A DNA stretch of 64,000 nucleotides from NCBI RefSeq assembly GCF_024029335.1, contig NZ_CP097116.1:248001-312000 (forward strand). The letters are read 5' to 3'. Each line of letters begins with the position of its first letter. The stretch's first letter is position 1. Under the pieces are notes generated by a model, which saw nothing but the letters and a program-made list of their open reading frames with translations, was not told where the DNA came from and made no database searches. Source of the stretch: Fructilactobacillus myrtifloralis (lineage in GTDB: Bacteria > Bacillota > Bacilli > Lactobacillales > Lactobacillaceae). This document shows, piece after piece, positions 27,546 to 37,284 of the stretch. Position numbers and translations under genes: made by a program.

Positions 27546-28178
27546 ATGGTTAAGATTGTACTTCTTTTAATATTTGCCTATCTGCTCGGGTCCATTCCCA
27601 ACGGCATTTGGATTGGAAAACTCTTTTTTCACGTTGACATTCGACGCCATGGCTCCAAAAATATCGGTGCCACGAATACCTTACGCGTCTTAGGGCCAGT
27701 GGCCGGCACGATCGTCATGCTTTTAGACATTGGCAAGGGGTGGTTCGCAACCTGGTTGCCAATGCAACTAGGCATCCACTCCTGGTACCCACTCATCTTT
27801 GGAATTATGGCCGTCCTTGGTCATACCTTTTCCATTTTTGATCACTTTCGGGGAGGCAAAGCGGTTGCCACCAGCGCGGGAATGTTGATGGCCTACAACT
27901 TTAGTTTCTTTCTCTTGGCCGCTGCCACCGCCTTCACCTGTGTCTTTGTCACCAGCATGATGAGCCTGGGTAGTATCTTGGGCTTTATCATCATCTTTTT
28001 GGTTTCCTTTACGACGAACGATGTCGCGCTTCAGGTCGTTGCGGGTGTGTTGACTATCTTTACTTTATACCGGCATCGTAATAATATCAAAAAAATTTGG
28101 AATGGAACCGAAAACATTCTCCCCTTTGGGCTTTACTACTGGTACCGCGAATATCGAAGTGCCCACCAGAAACATTAA
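27546..28178 (+). CDS. plsY: Acyl-phosphate:glycerol-3-phosphate acyltransferase
   Basis: 210 residues with about five membrane helices. It transfers an acyl group from acyl-phosphate to glycerol-3-phosphate, the first step of phospholipid synthesis in this group. Conserved motifs are SIPNGIWIGK near the N-terminus, RRHGSKNIGATNTLRVLG, and GGKAVATSAG. ATG 27546 has AGGAGG just upstream; the longer open frame would run into the parE promoter region. Divergent from parE. Confidence 0.95.
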   Translation: MVKIVLLLIFAYLLGSIPNGIWIGKLFFHVDIRRHGSKNIGATNTLRVLGPVAGTIVMLLDIGKGWFATWLPMQLGIHSWYPLIFGIMAVLGHTFSIFDHFRGGKAVATSAGMLMAYNFSFFLLAAATAFTCVFVTSMMSLGSILGFIIIFLVSFTTNDVALQVVAGVLTIFTLYRHRNNIKKIWNGTENILPFGLYYWYREYRSAHQKH

Positions 28179-28185
28179 TTGCAGA

Positions 28186-28252
28186 CTAAAAAGGACTTTT
28201 CTAATCAGCGTCGCTTTTGGACAACGAACGTGATTACAAAGGTCCTTTTTAG
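28186..28252. terminator. Bidirectional terminator between plsY and the epimerase gene
   Basis: CTAAAAAGGAC (28186-28196) pairs with GTCCTTTTTAG (28242-28252) around an inner imperfect stem. A/T runs suit both directions for these convergent genes. Confidence 0.7.
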
Positions 28253-29128
28253 TTAGAAAAATTTCAGTTGGTATTCAAACGTTTTCTTTGCCCCGGTGGC
28301 TAACGTCCGCATTCCGGGCTTGGTTTCTAAGTCTCCGGTTACCGTTTCAGAATCGGCAATCCCCCACCACGGCTCCAAACAAACAAAGTTAGAAACGGTG
28401 GGATACGTCGACCAGATCCCGAAGTAATCGTTTAATTCCCCGGTCACAGATACTCCCCACGTTTGATCCGCGGCTTGAAGCGTTAGTTCCGTTTTGGGAT
28501 TTAGTTGAACGTCAATGATTTTGGCGTCGCCTTGAAACAAGTCATGGGTCACTGCCACCGGCTTTTCAAACTCCGTGGTTTCGTGTTCCGTCGTGGTTAG
28601 TCCGTCCGTCCCTAGTTGAATTTTGCGGTAGGGTTCCGCCGGAGCAACGGTTAAAGTCGCGGACGGTTCGCCAGTGGTTAGCGGAACTTGAAAGCCCGGA
28701 TGCGCGCCAATTGCAAAACGTAGTTGGTCGCCAGCTTCACTTGTATTCATCACCGTCAGCTGCACTTCAACCCGTTCATGGCGTAAGGTGTAACTTACAA
28801 ACAATGAGAAGTTAAACGGGTACATTTGGAGCGTTTCATCATTTGCTTCCAGCAAGAAAACCGCTTGATCAGCAACCTGACTAACCACTTGAAAGGGTTG
28901 GTCACGCGCAAAACCGTGTTGGGGCATGTGGTAAGTTTGTCCTTGGTAACGGTACTGGTCCTGTTTTAACTTCCCAACGATTGGAAATAAAAGGGGGGCG
29001 TGGCGCTTCCAGTGCTTTGGATCAGCGTTCCACATGTATTCGTGTCCAGCTCGAGTAACCGACACGAGCTCGGCACCGAGTTCATTAATCTTGATCGTTA
29101 ATTGGTCATTTTGTAATACAACAGTCAT
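28253..29128 (-). CDS. Aldose 1-epimerase family protein (LacX-like)
   Basis: 291 residues of the galactose mutarotase fold, which interconverts sugar anomers. The pattern NELGAELVSV, HAPLLFPIVGKL, MPQHGFARDQ and IGAHPGFQVPL (putative catalytic His residues in HGFAR and AHPGF) with CLEPWWGIAD resembles the LacX/YeaD branch rather than classical GalM. ATG 29128 has GGGAG 8 nt upstream; the longer frame has no ribosome binding site. It stands alone between xerC and plsY, so its sugar is unknown. Confidence 0.88.
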   Translation of the reverse strand: MTVVLQNDQLTIKINELGAELVSVTRAGHEYMWNADPKHWKRHAPLLFPIVGKLKQDQYRYQGQTYHMPQHGFARDQPFQVVSQVADQAVFLLEANDETLQMYPFNFSLFVSYTLRHERVEVQLTVMNTSEAGDQLRFAIGAHPGFQVPLTTGEPSATLTVAPAEPYRKIQLGTDGLTTTEHETTEFEKPVAVTHDLFQGDAKIIDVQLNPKTELTLQAADQTWGVSVTGELNDYFGIWSTYPTVSNFVCLEPWWGIADSETVTGDLETKPGMRTLATGAKKTFEYQLKFF

Positions 29129-29151
29129 GATTATCGCTCCCGTGTCATTAA

Positions 29152-29170
29152 TTGGTCCACTTGTGACCAA
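29152..29170. promoter_or_regulatory. Imperfect palindrome upstream of the epimerase gene
   Basis: TTGGTCCACTTGTGACCAA is a near-palindrome about 24 nt before the start codon. It could be an operator or an RNA hairpin in the leader. No regulator is assigned. Confidence 0.3.
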
Positions 29171-29246
29171 GTCGTTCCCATTTTGGAGATAGTTAGTTCA
29201 ATTTTATAATAACTGGGGCGAATTAAAAAGGATTATCTTTCATGAA

Positions 29247-30167
29247 TTAATCACGCTTAAAAAACTGCTGGTAATTCTGCAAGAGCTTTTCCTTCGTTAC
29301 GTGGGTATAAATTTGGGTGGTCGCCAGGTTACTGTGCCCAAGCAATTCCTGGACCGTCCGTAAATCAGCCCCATTATTTAAGAGTTGGGTTGCAAAGGAA
29401 TGGCGCAACATGTGGGGGTGAATGCTACTATTTAGGCCACTGCGTTGCATGATTTGGGTCAGGGCATATTCAATTCCCCGCACCGTTAACGGTCGTCCGT
29501 GGTAGTCCACCAACAGAGTTTCATGGTGCTGATGCTGCCTTTCCATTAACGTGCGGCGCCCCTGGTCCAGATACGTACTAATGGCGTCATGGGCGTACCG
29601 GCCAAACGGGAGGTACCGATCCTTGTCGCCCTTTCCGTGAACTAACATCATCTGATTTTCTAAGTCCAGTTGCTGTAACTGTAAATTAGCACACTCACTC
29701 ACCCGAATTCCCGTCCCATACAGAACCTCCAAAATCACGAGGTTCCGTTGGGCTAGTTCCGGCTTCGGATTCGCTTTTGCCGTTTTAAATAGCTGCTCCA
29801 GTTCCCGATCGTAAAAAAAACGGGGTAAATGTTGGTGATGATGCTTAATTTGCACGTACCGAAATGGATTTTCGCTGGCAAGTTGGTTGTTAACGAGAAA
29901 ATTATAAAACGAACTAAGGGCCGAAACCTTGCGAGCAATCGTATTCGTAGCGTCACCACGATCATGAAGTTCACTCAAAAAAACCTCCACGTCAAACGGT
30001 TCGACCTTGGTCAGGTGAACCTGTGGCCCAGTTGACTGTAAAAAGTGCTGAAATTGCAATAAATCATCGTGGTAGGCCCGCACCGTTAACGGTGAATACT
30101 GGCGCTCGTTTACTAAGTACCGTTCAAACAGGGTTAGCAATTGCTGATCAGTTTGCTTCGTTGCCAT
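29247..30167 (-). CDS. xerC: Tyrosine recombinase XerC
   Basis: 306 residues. With XerD it resolves chromosome dimers at dif. An N-terminal SAM-like core-binding domain (about 10-100) precedes the catalytic domain with Arg in GTGIRVSECANL, Lys in HGKGDKDRYLP, HMLRHSFAT, LGHSNLATTQIYTHV and the nucleophile Tyr in IYTHV. ATG 30167 lies 6 nt after GGAGG; upstream ATGs overlap that site. It follows topA, the usual order in lactobacilli, which supports XerC rather than a phage integrase. Confidence 0.94.
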   Translation of the reverse strand: MATKQTDQQLLTLFERYLVNERQYSPLTVRAYHDDLLQFQHFLQSTGPQVHLTKVEPFDVEVFLSELHDRGDATNTIARKVSALSSFYNFLVNNQLASENPFRYVQIKHHHQHLPRFFYDRELEQLFKTAKANPKPELAQRNLVILEVLYGTGIRVSECANLQLQQLDLENQMMLVHGKGDKDRYLPFGRYAHDAISTYLDQGRRTLMERQHQHHETLLVDYHGRPLTVRGIEYALTQIMQRSGLNSSIHPHMLRHSFATQLLNNGADLRTVQELLGHSNLATTQIYTHVTKEKLLQNYQQFFKRD

Positions 30168-30185
30168 TGTCATCCTCCTCATTTC

Positions 30186-30217
30186 GAAAAAAGACCGTTC
30201 GCATGAGAACGGTCTCT
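30186..30217 (-). terminator. Terminator of topA
   Basis: AGACCGTTC pairs with GAACGGTCT, followed by T residues on the minus strand. Confidence 0.85.
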
Positions 30218-30220
30218 TGG

Positions 30221-32338
30221 TTACTTAATGATAGTTTCTTCGTAATCACCCTGCGGACAGAGCACCTGCCAACCCCCGCGCACCTTCTTGTTGACCAGGA
30301 AGTGGTGACATTTCGGACAATCACGGCCAATTGGCTTGTCCCAAGAGACAAAGTCACACTCTGGGTAGCGCGAACAACCATAAAACGTCCGTTTTTTCTT
30401 GGTTTTCCGTTCAATCACTTGGCCCTTGTGACACTTCGGACAAGTAACCCCAATCTCTTTAACGATGGTTTGCGTATTGCGACAGTCTGGGAACCGGGAG
30501 CACGCAAAGAACTTCCCGTATTTACCCATCTTTTCGACCATCGGAGCCCCACAAATATCACAGTTAAAGCCCGCTAAGGGTTCTTTAATCTGAACGGATT
30601 CCATTTCTTTTTCGGCATGGGTAACCTCTTTGGAAAATGGTTGGTAGAAATCATTTACGACCGCTACCCATTTCCGTTTGGCTTCTTCAATCTCATCCAG
30701 TTGTCCTTCAATATCCGCCGTAAAGTCAACGTTCACGATGTCTGGAAAGTACTCTTCAATCAGTTTATTGACGATCTCACCCAGTTCCGTTGGCACAAAC
30801 CGACGGGCTTCAAGCTTCACGTAGTACCGCTTTTGAATCGTCATCAACGTTGGAGCGTACGTAGATGGCCGGCCCACTCCGTTTTCTTCCAACGTTTTAA
30901 TGAGCGCTGCTTCGGTGTACCGTGCTGGCGGTTGTGTGAAGTGTTGATCCGGTTGGTTGCTAACCATCTGAACCGCATCACCAGTTTCTAAGCTTGGAAG
31001 GATGTTATCCTTTTCCTTTCCCGCGGCGTAAACCTTTAAGTAACCTTCAAACTTCAGCTTCGAGCCGTTTGCCCGGTAATTAACCCCATTTTGGTCAATC
31101 GTTACCGTTTGGGTATCCACAACGGCGGGCGTCATCTGACTCGCTACAAAGCGACACCAAATCAGATTGTATAACTTATACTGATCTTTGGTTAAATACT
31201 TCTCAATGCTCTGCGGCGTCCGTAAGACCGAGGTCGGTCGAACCGCCTCATGGGCATCCTGTGCTCCTTCAGGTAATTTTCCCTTTTGCGGGTGGTTGGC
31301 GGCGTATTCCGCGCCATAATGTTCATGCAAAAAGGCCGCGGCTTCGTGCTTAGCTCCGGAAGAAATTCGGGTTGAATCGGTTCGCATGTAGGTAATTAAC
31401 CCCTGGCTTCCTTCCTTGCCAATGTTAATCCCTTCATACAGTTGCTGGGCCGCCATCATCGTACGCCCCGTTCGAAACCGGAGCTTTTTATTTGCATCCT
31501 GTTGCAGTGTACTAGTCGTAAACGGCCGTGGGGGTTGCCGTTTCTTTTCCCGCTTTTTAACGTCCGCAATGGTAAAGTCGGCCTTTGGATCCAACCGCTT
31601 TAAGACGGACTGGACAGCTGCGTTATCCTTTAGGTTAGTTTTCTTGCCGTCTAATCCGTAAAAACTGGCCTTAAACTTGGAACGCCCCTTCTTAAAGACC
31701 GAATCAATCGTCCAGTATTCTTCTGGTTGGAATTTTTGGATGGCACGTTCGCGCTGAATGATAATCCAGAGCGCCACCGATTGAACCCGGCCGGCACTCA
31801 ACCCCTTCTTCACTTTTTTCCACAAAATTGGTGAGATCGAATACCCCACCAACCGGTCGATGATTCGCCGGGCTTGTTGGGCGTTAACGAGGTTCATATC
31901 AATGGTCCGCGGGTGCTTAAAAGCATCCTTGACCGTTTCTTTAGTAATTTCGTTAAAGGTCACTCGGTTATAGTCGTTCACATCTAAATTTAGAATGTGG
32001 GCAACGTGCCAGGCAATCGCTTCTCCTTCCCGGTCCGGGTCAGAAGCCAGAAAAACTTCCTTCGCTTTTTTCGCTTCGGACTTGAGGCTCTTGATTGTAT
32101 CACCCTTACCCCGAATCGAAATGTATTCCGGGGTAAATTCGTTTTCAATCTCAATTCCCATACGACTTTTCGGTAAATCACGAATGTGACCCTTACTGGC
32201 AATTACGTTATAGGTCCGTCCGAGATACTTACCAATCGTTTTCGCCTTGGCTGGCGATTCGACAATCACTAACTTCTTTTTCGTTGCACTGCGTTTCCGC
32301 TTAGTTGGTTGCTTTTTTGTTGTTGTTTTGGTGGCCAT
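30221..32338 (-). CDS. topA: DNA topoisomerase I
   Basis: 705 residues. It relaxes negative supercoils. A Lys/Thr-rich N-terminal tail (1-22) is followed by the TOPRIM domain ([31 protein letters not shown]), catalytic Tyr317 in [10 protein letters not shown], and three C-terminal zinc-ribbon-like modules (CDICGAPM...[15 protein letters not shown]...CSRYPEC, CPKCHHF...C); the last has only three Cys and looks partly degenerate. It lies between dprA and xerC, the conserved lactobacillus order. Confidence 0.96.
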   Translation of the reverse strand: MATKTTTKKQPTKRKRSATKKKLVIVESPAKAKTIGKYLGRTYNVIASKGHIRDLPKSRMGIEIENEFTPEYISIRGKGDTIKSLKSEAKKAKEVFLASDPDREGEAIAWHVAHILNLDVNDYNRVTFNEITKETVKDAFKHPRTIDMNLVNAQQARRIIDRLVGYSISPILWKKVKKGLSAGRVQSVALWIIIQRERAIQKFQPEEYWTIDSVFKKGRSKFKASFYGLDGKKTNLKDNAAVQSVLKRLDPKADFTIADVKKREKKRQPPRPFTTSTLQQDANKKLRFRTGRTMMAAQQLYEGINIGKEGSQGLITYMRTDSTRISSGAKHEAAAFLHEHYGAEYAANHPQKGKLPEGAQDAHEAVRPTSVLRTPQSIEKYLTKDQYKLYNLIWCRFVASQMTPAVVDTQTVTIDQNGVNYRANGSKLKFEGYLKVYAAGKEKDNILPSLETGDAVQMVSNQPDQHFTQPPARYTEAALIKTLEENGVGRPSTYAPTLMTIQKRYYVKLEARRFVPTELGEIVNKLIEEYFPDIVNVDFTADIEGQLDEIEEAKRKWVAVVNDFYQPFSKEVTHAEKEMESVQIKEPLAGFNCDICGAPMVEKMGKYGKFFACSRFPDCRNTQTIVKEIGVTCPKCHKGQVIERKTKKKRTFYGCSRYPECDFVSWDKPIGRDCPKCHHFLVNKKVRGGWQVLCPQGDYEETIIK

Positions 32339-32458
32339 TAAATTCTATCCCTCGTCACTTTTCTACATATATTATGTACGTAATCATCGCAGGTACAGCG
32401 CAATGAATTTCTAACAAAGCATATTGCAATTTTTTCTGGGTGTCAAATTAAACCCATC

Positions 32459-32490
32459 AAAAAGGCCCTTCCACTACTGGAAGAGCCTCA
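32459..32490 (-). terminator. Terminator of the small membrane protein gene
   Basis: GGC-CTTCCA pairs with TGGAAG-GCC with small bulges, followed by five T on the minus strand. Confidence 0.6.
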
Positions 32491-32519
32491 TTGTAACCAA
32501 AGTCTAAATCCGACTGTGC

Positions 32520-32834
32520 TTATTTATCCAAAAATTTCCAGATAACGCCTCCCATAAAGGCGGCGACCAGAACGAAGATGAAAATCAACAGTAACATTAC
32601 ATCCGGAATGTACATCCCGAGGGTTACAACGATTCCATAGAATAGGATACTGAAAACTAAAATCACGGCGTCAATAAAACAAACGATTTGACCACAATCG
32701 GCCCAAGCAATTTTATAGGCTGGTTTTTTCATTAACCGATCGATTCCCCACAAGAGGGCCGTAATAATCCATAAAATGACGTTGGCAACTGCGAAGAACT
32801 CTAATGAGTTAACGCTACTAAGAAAGTTAAACAT
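32520..32834 (-). CDS. Small membrane protein of unknown function
   Basis: 104 residues with three hydrophobic segments (about 12-32, 48-70, 75-98). A short basic loop (DRLMKKPAYKIAW) follows the first, and the C-terminus is KFLDK. ATG 32834 has AAAGGAG 8 nt upstream; a GTG two codons earlier is too close. A TATAAT element at 32879-32874 (minus) with TTGTAA farther upstream is a possible promoter. It is a stand-alone gene with its own terminator. No family recognised. Confidence 0.6.
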   Translation of the reverse strand: MFNFLSSVNSLEFFAVANVILWIITALLWGIDRLMKKPAYKIAWADCGQIVCFIDAVILVFSILFYGIVVTLGMYIPDVMLLLIFIFVLVAAFMGGVIWKFLDK

Positions 32835-33059
32835 ACTCACTGCTCCTTTATCTATTAGTCACTTCTACTTTTTATTATACACGTCTTTTCTAATTTCGTT
32901 ACAAGATTTGGTTGAAGGATTGTGCCTAATTCATTACACTAAGACAATTAGGTCGCCTAAAAGGTAGTACAAAGAAGCGTCCATCCGCTTGCTAATTCCA
33001 GTTTGTCGGCAGGCTACTGTCCGTAAACTGGAAAATGGCATCACGTTAGGAGATTCCCC

Positions 33060-33971
33060 ATGATTCTAGAAAAGTTTAAACAACAGGCCCCCTTTGATCA
33101 ACTTCTGTTTTTGTATAAGGTCTTGATCATGGCGTTAATGATCATTCCGTATTTCATCATCATCTACGGGGATTTTAGTGGCCAGTACACGCCTCCCAAT
33201 CCCTTCAAGTTTCTGGAGACGAACCTGCAGCATCTTTTTCAGTTAATTTTTAATAATTCCTTTACCCTGCTTTCCATTTTTGCGGTCCTCACGCCGATTA
33301 TTTCCATCCTTAGATTTTATAATAACTATAAAAATTCAGAAACTCATCACGTTTCGCTCAACAATCCAATTAAGTTAATTAACGTCATCTACCATAAACA
33401 GGACGTGACCTTTCTCTTCGTCTTCTTTACGTCCATTATTTTCATTCCCGCCTTTAATTACTGCTATGCTTATGCCCTCCTAGACTTATTTTTGCTCCTG
33501 CTGCCCGCCAGTACCCCTGTATTGCTCCGGTTACCGAGTGTGCTGGGCTTTAGTTTGGTCGCCTTGATCTTTATTCTCCTGGTTTGCGTGGCCATCTTGT
33601 TCTTCTTGGGTTCCTTTTACATCGTGTTTCGCCTCATCGTCCCCCTTATGAAACGACTCTTTTTTCCAAACACCTATCTGCCCCAGGTAGAAGTCGCCGG
33701 GCAAAAGTACTGCATCGTTGGAAATGATCAGGATTCCTTTTTCCTAATTAAATTAAACGAACGGTACCTAAAGGGACGCACGCCAAGCACTAGCCCAACC
33801 GCCAATGACTTTACTGAAACTGACCACGTCTTTTTACTTCCTCGCAATCAAGTCACCGCCAACCGGGTTCCCTACTTCCAAATTCGGATCCACTTTTTGC
33901 GCCCCTACATCAAAAACTTTAAAACCGGGCAACTGGAAGTTGTACGACTGATCACGTCCTCACGCACATAA
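33060..33971 (+). CDS. Membrane protein of unknown function
   Basis: 303 residues. Four hydrophobic segments are visible (about 18-38, 62-83, 116-148 and 165-200). A soluble C-terminal region of about 95 residues then begins near FFPNTYLPQVEVAGQKY and has a beta-rich look with several Tyr and Phe. ATG 33060 has AGGAG 7 nt upstream. It is alone on the plus strand among minus-strand genes and ends at a shared terminator. No family was recognised and no catalytic motif seen. Confidence 0.6.
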   Translation: MILEKFKQQAPFDQLLFLYKVLIMALMIIPYFIIIYGDFSGQYTPPNPFKFLETNLQHLFQLIFNNSFTLLSIFAVLTPIISILRFYNNYKNSETHHVSLNNPIKLINVIYHKQDVTFLFVFFTSIIFIPAFNYCYAYALLDLFLLLLPASTPVLLRLPSVLGFSLVALIFILLVCVAILFFLGSFYIVFRLIVPLMKRLFFPNTYLPQVEVAGQKYCIVGNDQDSFFLIKLNERYLKGRTPSTSPTANDFTETDHVFLLPRNQVTANRVPYFQIRIHFLRPYIKNFKTGQLEVVRLITSSRT

Positions 33972-34010
33972 AAATCGGATTCCTACCACCTACGGTAGAA
34001 ATCCGATTTT
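33971..34010. terminator. Bidirectional terminator
   Basis: AAAATCGGAT pairs with ATCCGATTTT, with a second inner stem (CTACC/GGTAG) and T/A runs on both sides. It separates the plus-strand membrane gene from dprA. Confidence 0.88.
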
Positions 34011-34023
34011 TTAATTACTTCAG

Positions 34024-34902
34024 TTAAATAACGACCCGCCCCAGTAAATCCTGTGTATCAAGACATGGTTGGGCTCCCGCTGCAATCAATTCATTCGCTC
34101 CTAACGAAAGCTGACTGTTGATGTTACCGGGGATGGCCAGAACATCCCGATTGGCCTGCAGGGCGAGGCTGGCCGTAATCAGACTGCCGGATTTCTGGCG
34201 GGCTTCGACCACCAGTAACTTCTGACAAAGTCCGGCAATAATGCGATTCCGTTCAACAAATTGGTACCGTCGTGGTCCCACGCCTAATGGATACTCGGTC
34301 ACCACTAACTGCGTGTGGGCTAGAGTGTGCTGTAGTTCCCGGTTGGGGGCTGGATAAAAATGGTCCAGACCCGTTCCAAGCACCGCTACGGTTCGACCGC
34401 GGTGCGCCAGGGCCAACTGATGGCCTAACGTATCAACCCCGGTTGCTAGTCCGGAAACAATCACATAGCGTTGCACTACCGGAGCCGTTACCGTCCGTTT
34501 CAACGATTTAATCGCATAGACGGAACAGTTTCTGGACCCGACAATGCCTAATACCGGGGTTTGTCGGATTAGCTCAAGGTCCCCCGCATAAAAAAGCACC
34601 AAAGGTGGCAGAAAAATCTCCCGTAACTGCTGGGGATAGGCGGCGTCTAAAATGGTAAGCCAGCCGCCCGCCTGATTCCGCTGCACCTGTTCGGTTAATG
34701 CTGCCGTTAAAAAGTTTTGAACGAACGGTGTCACCTTCAACCGGTGCTCGCGTAACAAAGCAGCTAGTGGTTGTAATAAACCAGCCAAAGAATAGCGTTC
34801 AAAATGGGGTTCTTGCTGTAGCCACTTGTAGATTACACTTTCACCTTTAAGCCCAATCCCGGGGCAGAGTTTAATCCGTAGTAAAAAATCTCGTTTATCC
34901 AT
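34024..34902 (-). CDS. dprA: DNA-processing protein DprA
   Basis: 292 residues. It binds incoming single-stranded DNA and loads RecA during transformation. The Rossmann-like domain (about 90-280) has GIVGSRNCSVYA, SGLATGVDTLGHQLAL, GTGLDHFYPAPNREL and the RNRIIAGLCQKLLVVEA block. An N-terminal helical region precedes it. In the rbgA-rnhB-dprA-topA order typical of lactobacilli; its presence does not prove natural competence. Confidence 0.95.
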   Translation of the reverse strand: MDKRDFLLRIKLCPGIGLKGESVIYKWLQQEPHFERYSLAGLLQPLAALLREHRLKVTPFVQNFLTAALTEQVQRNQAGGWLTILDAAYPQQLREIFLPPLVLFYAGDLELIRQTPVLGIVGSRNCSVYAIKSLKRTVTAPVVQRYVIVSGLATGVDTLGHQLALAHRGRTVAVLGTGLDHFYPAPNRELQHTLAHTQLVVTEYPLGVGPRRYQFVERNRIIAGLCQKLLVVEARQKSGSLITASLALQANRDVLAIPGNINSQLSLGANELIAAGAQPCLDTQDLLGRVVI

Positions 34903-34932
34903 CGTATTCTCCCTTTTTTAAGAGATACGAAA

Positions 34933-35694
34933 TTAGTGGCCCAAATCACGGACGGGGGCAAAACTTTGCCGGTGGAGGGGGGTTGCTCCGTACTGGCGTA
35001 AAGCCTGCAGGTGTTCCTTGGTACCATACCCATCATTGTGGGCAAAGCCATATTCTGGATATTGCTGATCATATTGAATCATCAAATCATCCCGATAGAC
35101 TTTGGCCAAGATGCTGGCCGCGGCAATACTGGCCGATTTGGCATCTCCCTTGATTAACTTTGTCTGGGGGATCTTCGTCTCAATTACCATCGCATCAACT
35201 AGTAGATGGTCCGGCTGACAGGTTAAGCGTTCGACGGCCTGCTTCATCCCCAGTCGACTCGCCTCATAGATGTTAATTTGGTCAATGATGGCCGGACTGA
35301 CGCTCACGAGACTGTATGCAACCGCGGCTTGTTTAATGAGGGGCACAAGGCGCCGACGCTCGTGATCTGATAGTTGCTTGGAATCATTCACGGTGGGCAG
35401 GTTAAAGGTCGGCGGTAAAATCACCGCCCCCACCACCACCGGTCCAGCAAGCGGTCCCCGCCCCACTTCATCGACCCCCGCTACGTGCGCAATTCCCTGT
35501 TGCCAAAGCGTGCGTTCTTGTTGCAAGCGCTGTTGAAAAGCTTCAAAACGCCGCTGGTCTCGTTCCAGGCGCTTGGTCGTCTGTCGTAACAAGCGTTGCA
35601 CCCCCTTGCGCGGATCCGTTTGGTAGGCCGTTAGTAGCGGATCAGTCGGGCTAGTTACCTGCGCTAATTGGGCCGTTAGTTCTTTAATGTTCAT
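34933..35694 (-). CDS. rnhB: Ribonuclease HII
   Basis: 253 residues. It removes ribonucleotides misincorporated in DNA and RNA primers. The active-site signature GVDEVGRGPLAGPVV is near residue 74, and acidic ligands recur in LLVDAM and KVYRDDLM. An N-terminal helical extension of about 70 residues is typical of Bacillota RnhB. It overlaps rbgA by 11 nt. Confidence 0.96.
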   Translation of the reverse strand: MNIKELTAQLAQVTSPTDPLLTAYQTDPRKGVQRLLRQTTKRLERDQRRFEAFQQRLQQERTLWQQGIAHVAGVDEVGRGPLAGPVVVGAVILPPTFNLPTVNDSKQLSDHERRRLVPLIKQAAVAYSLVSVSPAIIDQINIYEASRLGMKQAVERLTCQPDHLLVDAMVIETKIPQTKLIKGDAKSASIAAASILAKVYRDDLMIQYDQQYPEYGFAHNDGYGTKEHLQALRQYGATPLHRQSFAPVRDLGH

Positions 35695-36547
35695 CAGTCA
35701 CGACGTCCTGTGGATCATCTAAGGTAAACCGACCTAATTTCCCCTTCCGCACATCGGTAATCATGCGGTCCGACGCGCGTTCGTAATCATCCCGCATGCC
35801 TAAATTAGCCGTAATCAGCAACAATAATTCCGGAGCGGGTAATTCTAAATCGCGCGCTTGCAGATGATAACGCTCCTGCAGGGCCTCTGGATTAGTCGCC
35901 CGAAAAAACTGGAGTGCAAACAGGGCTACGTCATCGCTATGGTAAGCACTATCCCGAATGGCGCCCGTAAGAGCCAGTTTTTCAGCCACCGTTTGGTTCT
36001 GAAACTTCGGCCATAAAATTCCAGGGGTATCTAACAACTCCAGGTGCCCGTTGCCGGTTAACCACTGTTGCCCCTTCGTCACCCCTGGTCGATTCCCAAC
36101 TGGCGCAGATCGTTTTTGGACTAATTGATTGAGGAGCGTTGACTTCCCGACGTTAGGCACCCCCACGCAAATCGCTTTGATGGTTTGGCGTTCCATGCCG
36201 CGCTCACTTTGAGCCGCTAATTTAGTCGTCAGAAGGGTCCGTGCGGCTTTTTCAATTTTTTTCTGCACGCCGGTCAACTTGGCATCAACTGCAAGCGCGG
36301 CCAGACCCTGCGCCCGAAAGAAACGTAACCACTGTTGAGTTAGCTTCGGGTCGGCTAAATCTGCCTTGGTTAAGATCATTAGACGGGGTTTTCCCTGACT
36401 AATTCTACTAACTTCTGGGTTAATGGACGTAAACGGAATCCGGGCGTCGACCAACTCAAACACCACATCAACTAGTTTAATGTTCGCTTCAAACTGGCGA
36501 ATGGCCTTGGCCATGTGCCCCGGGAACCATTGAATGTTACTTTGCAT
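35684..36547 (-). CDS. rbgA: Ribosome biogenesis GTPase RbgA (YlqF)
   Basis: 287 residues. A circularly permuted GTPase needed for late 50S assembly. The order G4-G5-G1-G3 is visible: LTKADLAD, then GVPNVGKSTLLNQL, then LLDTPGILWP. The N-terminal WFPGHMAKA and the C-terminal helical ANTAR-like domain are typical. It is followed closely by rnhB. Confidence 0.95.
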   Translation of the reverse strand: MQSNIQWFPGHMAKAIRQFEANIKLVDVVFELVDARIPFTSINPEVSRISQGKPRLMILTKADLADPKLTQQWLRFFRAQGLAALAVDAKLTGVQKKIEKAARTLLTTKLAAQSERGMERQTIKAICVGVPNVGKSTLLNQLVQKRSAPVGNRPGVTKGQQWLTGNGHLELLDTPGILWPKFQNQTVAEKLALTGAIRDSAYHSDDVALFALQFFRATNPEALQERYHLQARDLELPAPELLLLITANLGMRDDYERASDRMITDVRKGKLGRFTLDDPQDVVTDEH

Positions 36548-36557
36548 GACCGACTCC

Positions 36558-36779
36558 TTAATCTAGGTAAGCTAAATATTTCTGCCAGGCATCATCAAAA
36601 ATCGTTAAGGTTGGCAAATACCCCGCATTTTCCTCCAGGTACTTTGAAATTTCATCAAAATTATCGGTGTGTTTGGGAAAACTTTGGTCAAAGAAAGCAT
36701 TATTTGCAAACTCAGCGAGCGCGGTATGACTGGCTGGATTCCGTTCTGTCATCAAATATTCATAAAAACTTTTTCGCAT
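36558..36779 (-). CDS. YozE family (UPF0346) small protein
   Basis: 73 residues, short and acidic; the SFYEYLMTERNP start and the FPKHTDNFDEISKYLEE block match the YozE/UPF0346 family of unknown function. The ATG at 36779 lies 6 nt after GAGG and inside the folA 3' end (20-nt overlap). It sits between folA and rbgA, as often in lactobacilli. Confidence 0.85.
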   Translation of the reverse strand: MRKSFYEYLMTERNPASHTALAEFANNAFFDQSFPKHTDNFDEISKYLEENAGYLPTLTIFDDAWQKYLAYLD

Positions 36780-37272
36780 CTTCATCCTCTTTTCGCTGCC
36801 AAATTTCAAAGTGGTGCGGATACTCGGCCGGCGTGGCTCCAGGTCGTTCCTGAACTAGCGTGAACTGGTGGTAGTCAATCGGAGGCATCCTGGTATCTCC
36901 AGCGACGTCTGCGGCAATAACTGTACGATACAACCAAGTAACTTCAGGGAGCAATAACCGAAAAATTTGACTGCCCCCGACCACAAAGATCAGCTCATCA
37001 TCGTGCTCTTTTGCATATTGCAAAAAGCTAGCAGGGGTGTGAAAAACTTGCACTTCTGCCGGAAAATTAGTGGCTGGTTGGTGGGTTAACACCAGATTTT
37101 GCCGGTGTGGTAACGGGCGCCCAAAACTGGCATAGGTTTTACTCCCCGCTAAAATGGGATGGCCCGTCGTCTGCTCCTTAAAAAAGTGCATGTCATCTGG
37201 CAGATGCCACGGTAACGTTCCTTGGTTGCCAATTATCTGGTTTTGAGCCTCTGCCCAAATAAATGCTAACAT
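36760..37272 (-). CDS. folA: Dihydrofolate reductase
   Basis: 170 residues. It reduces dihydrofolate with NADPH, regenerating the tetrahydrofolate consumed by ThyA. N-terminal motifs include FIWAEAQNQIIGNQGTLPWHLPDD (substrate Asp in LPDD), AGSKTYASFGRPLP and VVGGSQIF. It starts 12 nt after thyA, forming the usual thyA-folA pair. Confidence 0.96.
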   Translation of the reverse strand: MLAFIWAEAQNQIIGNQGTLPWHLPDDMHFFKEQTTGHPILAGSKTYASFGRPLPHRQNLVLTHQPATNFPAEVQVFHTPASFLQYAKEHDDELIFVVGGSQIFRLLLPEVTWLYRTVIAADVAGDTRMPPIDYHQFTLVQERPGATPAEYPHHFEIWQRKEDEDAKKFL

Positions 37273-37284
37273 GCGTCTTGCCTC

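Noticed and set aside
29247-30167. xerC as a phage integrase with an attachment site
   Set aside because: Length, catalytic pattern and position after topA fit housekeeping XerC, and there are no phage genes nearby.
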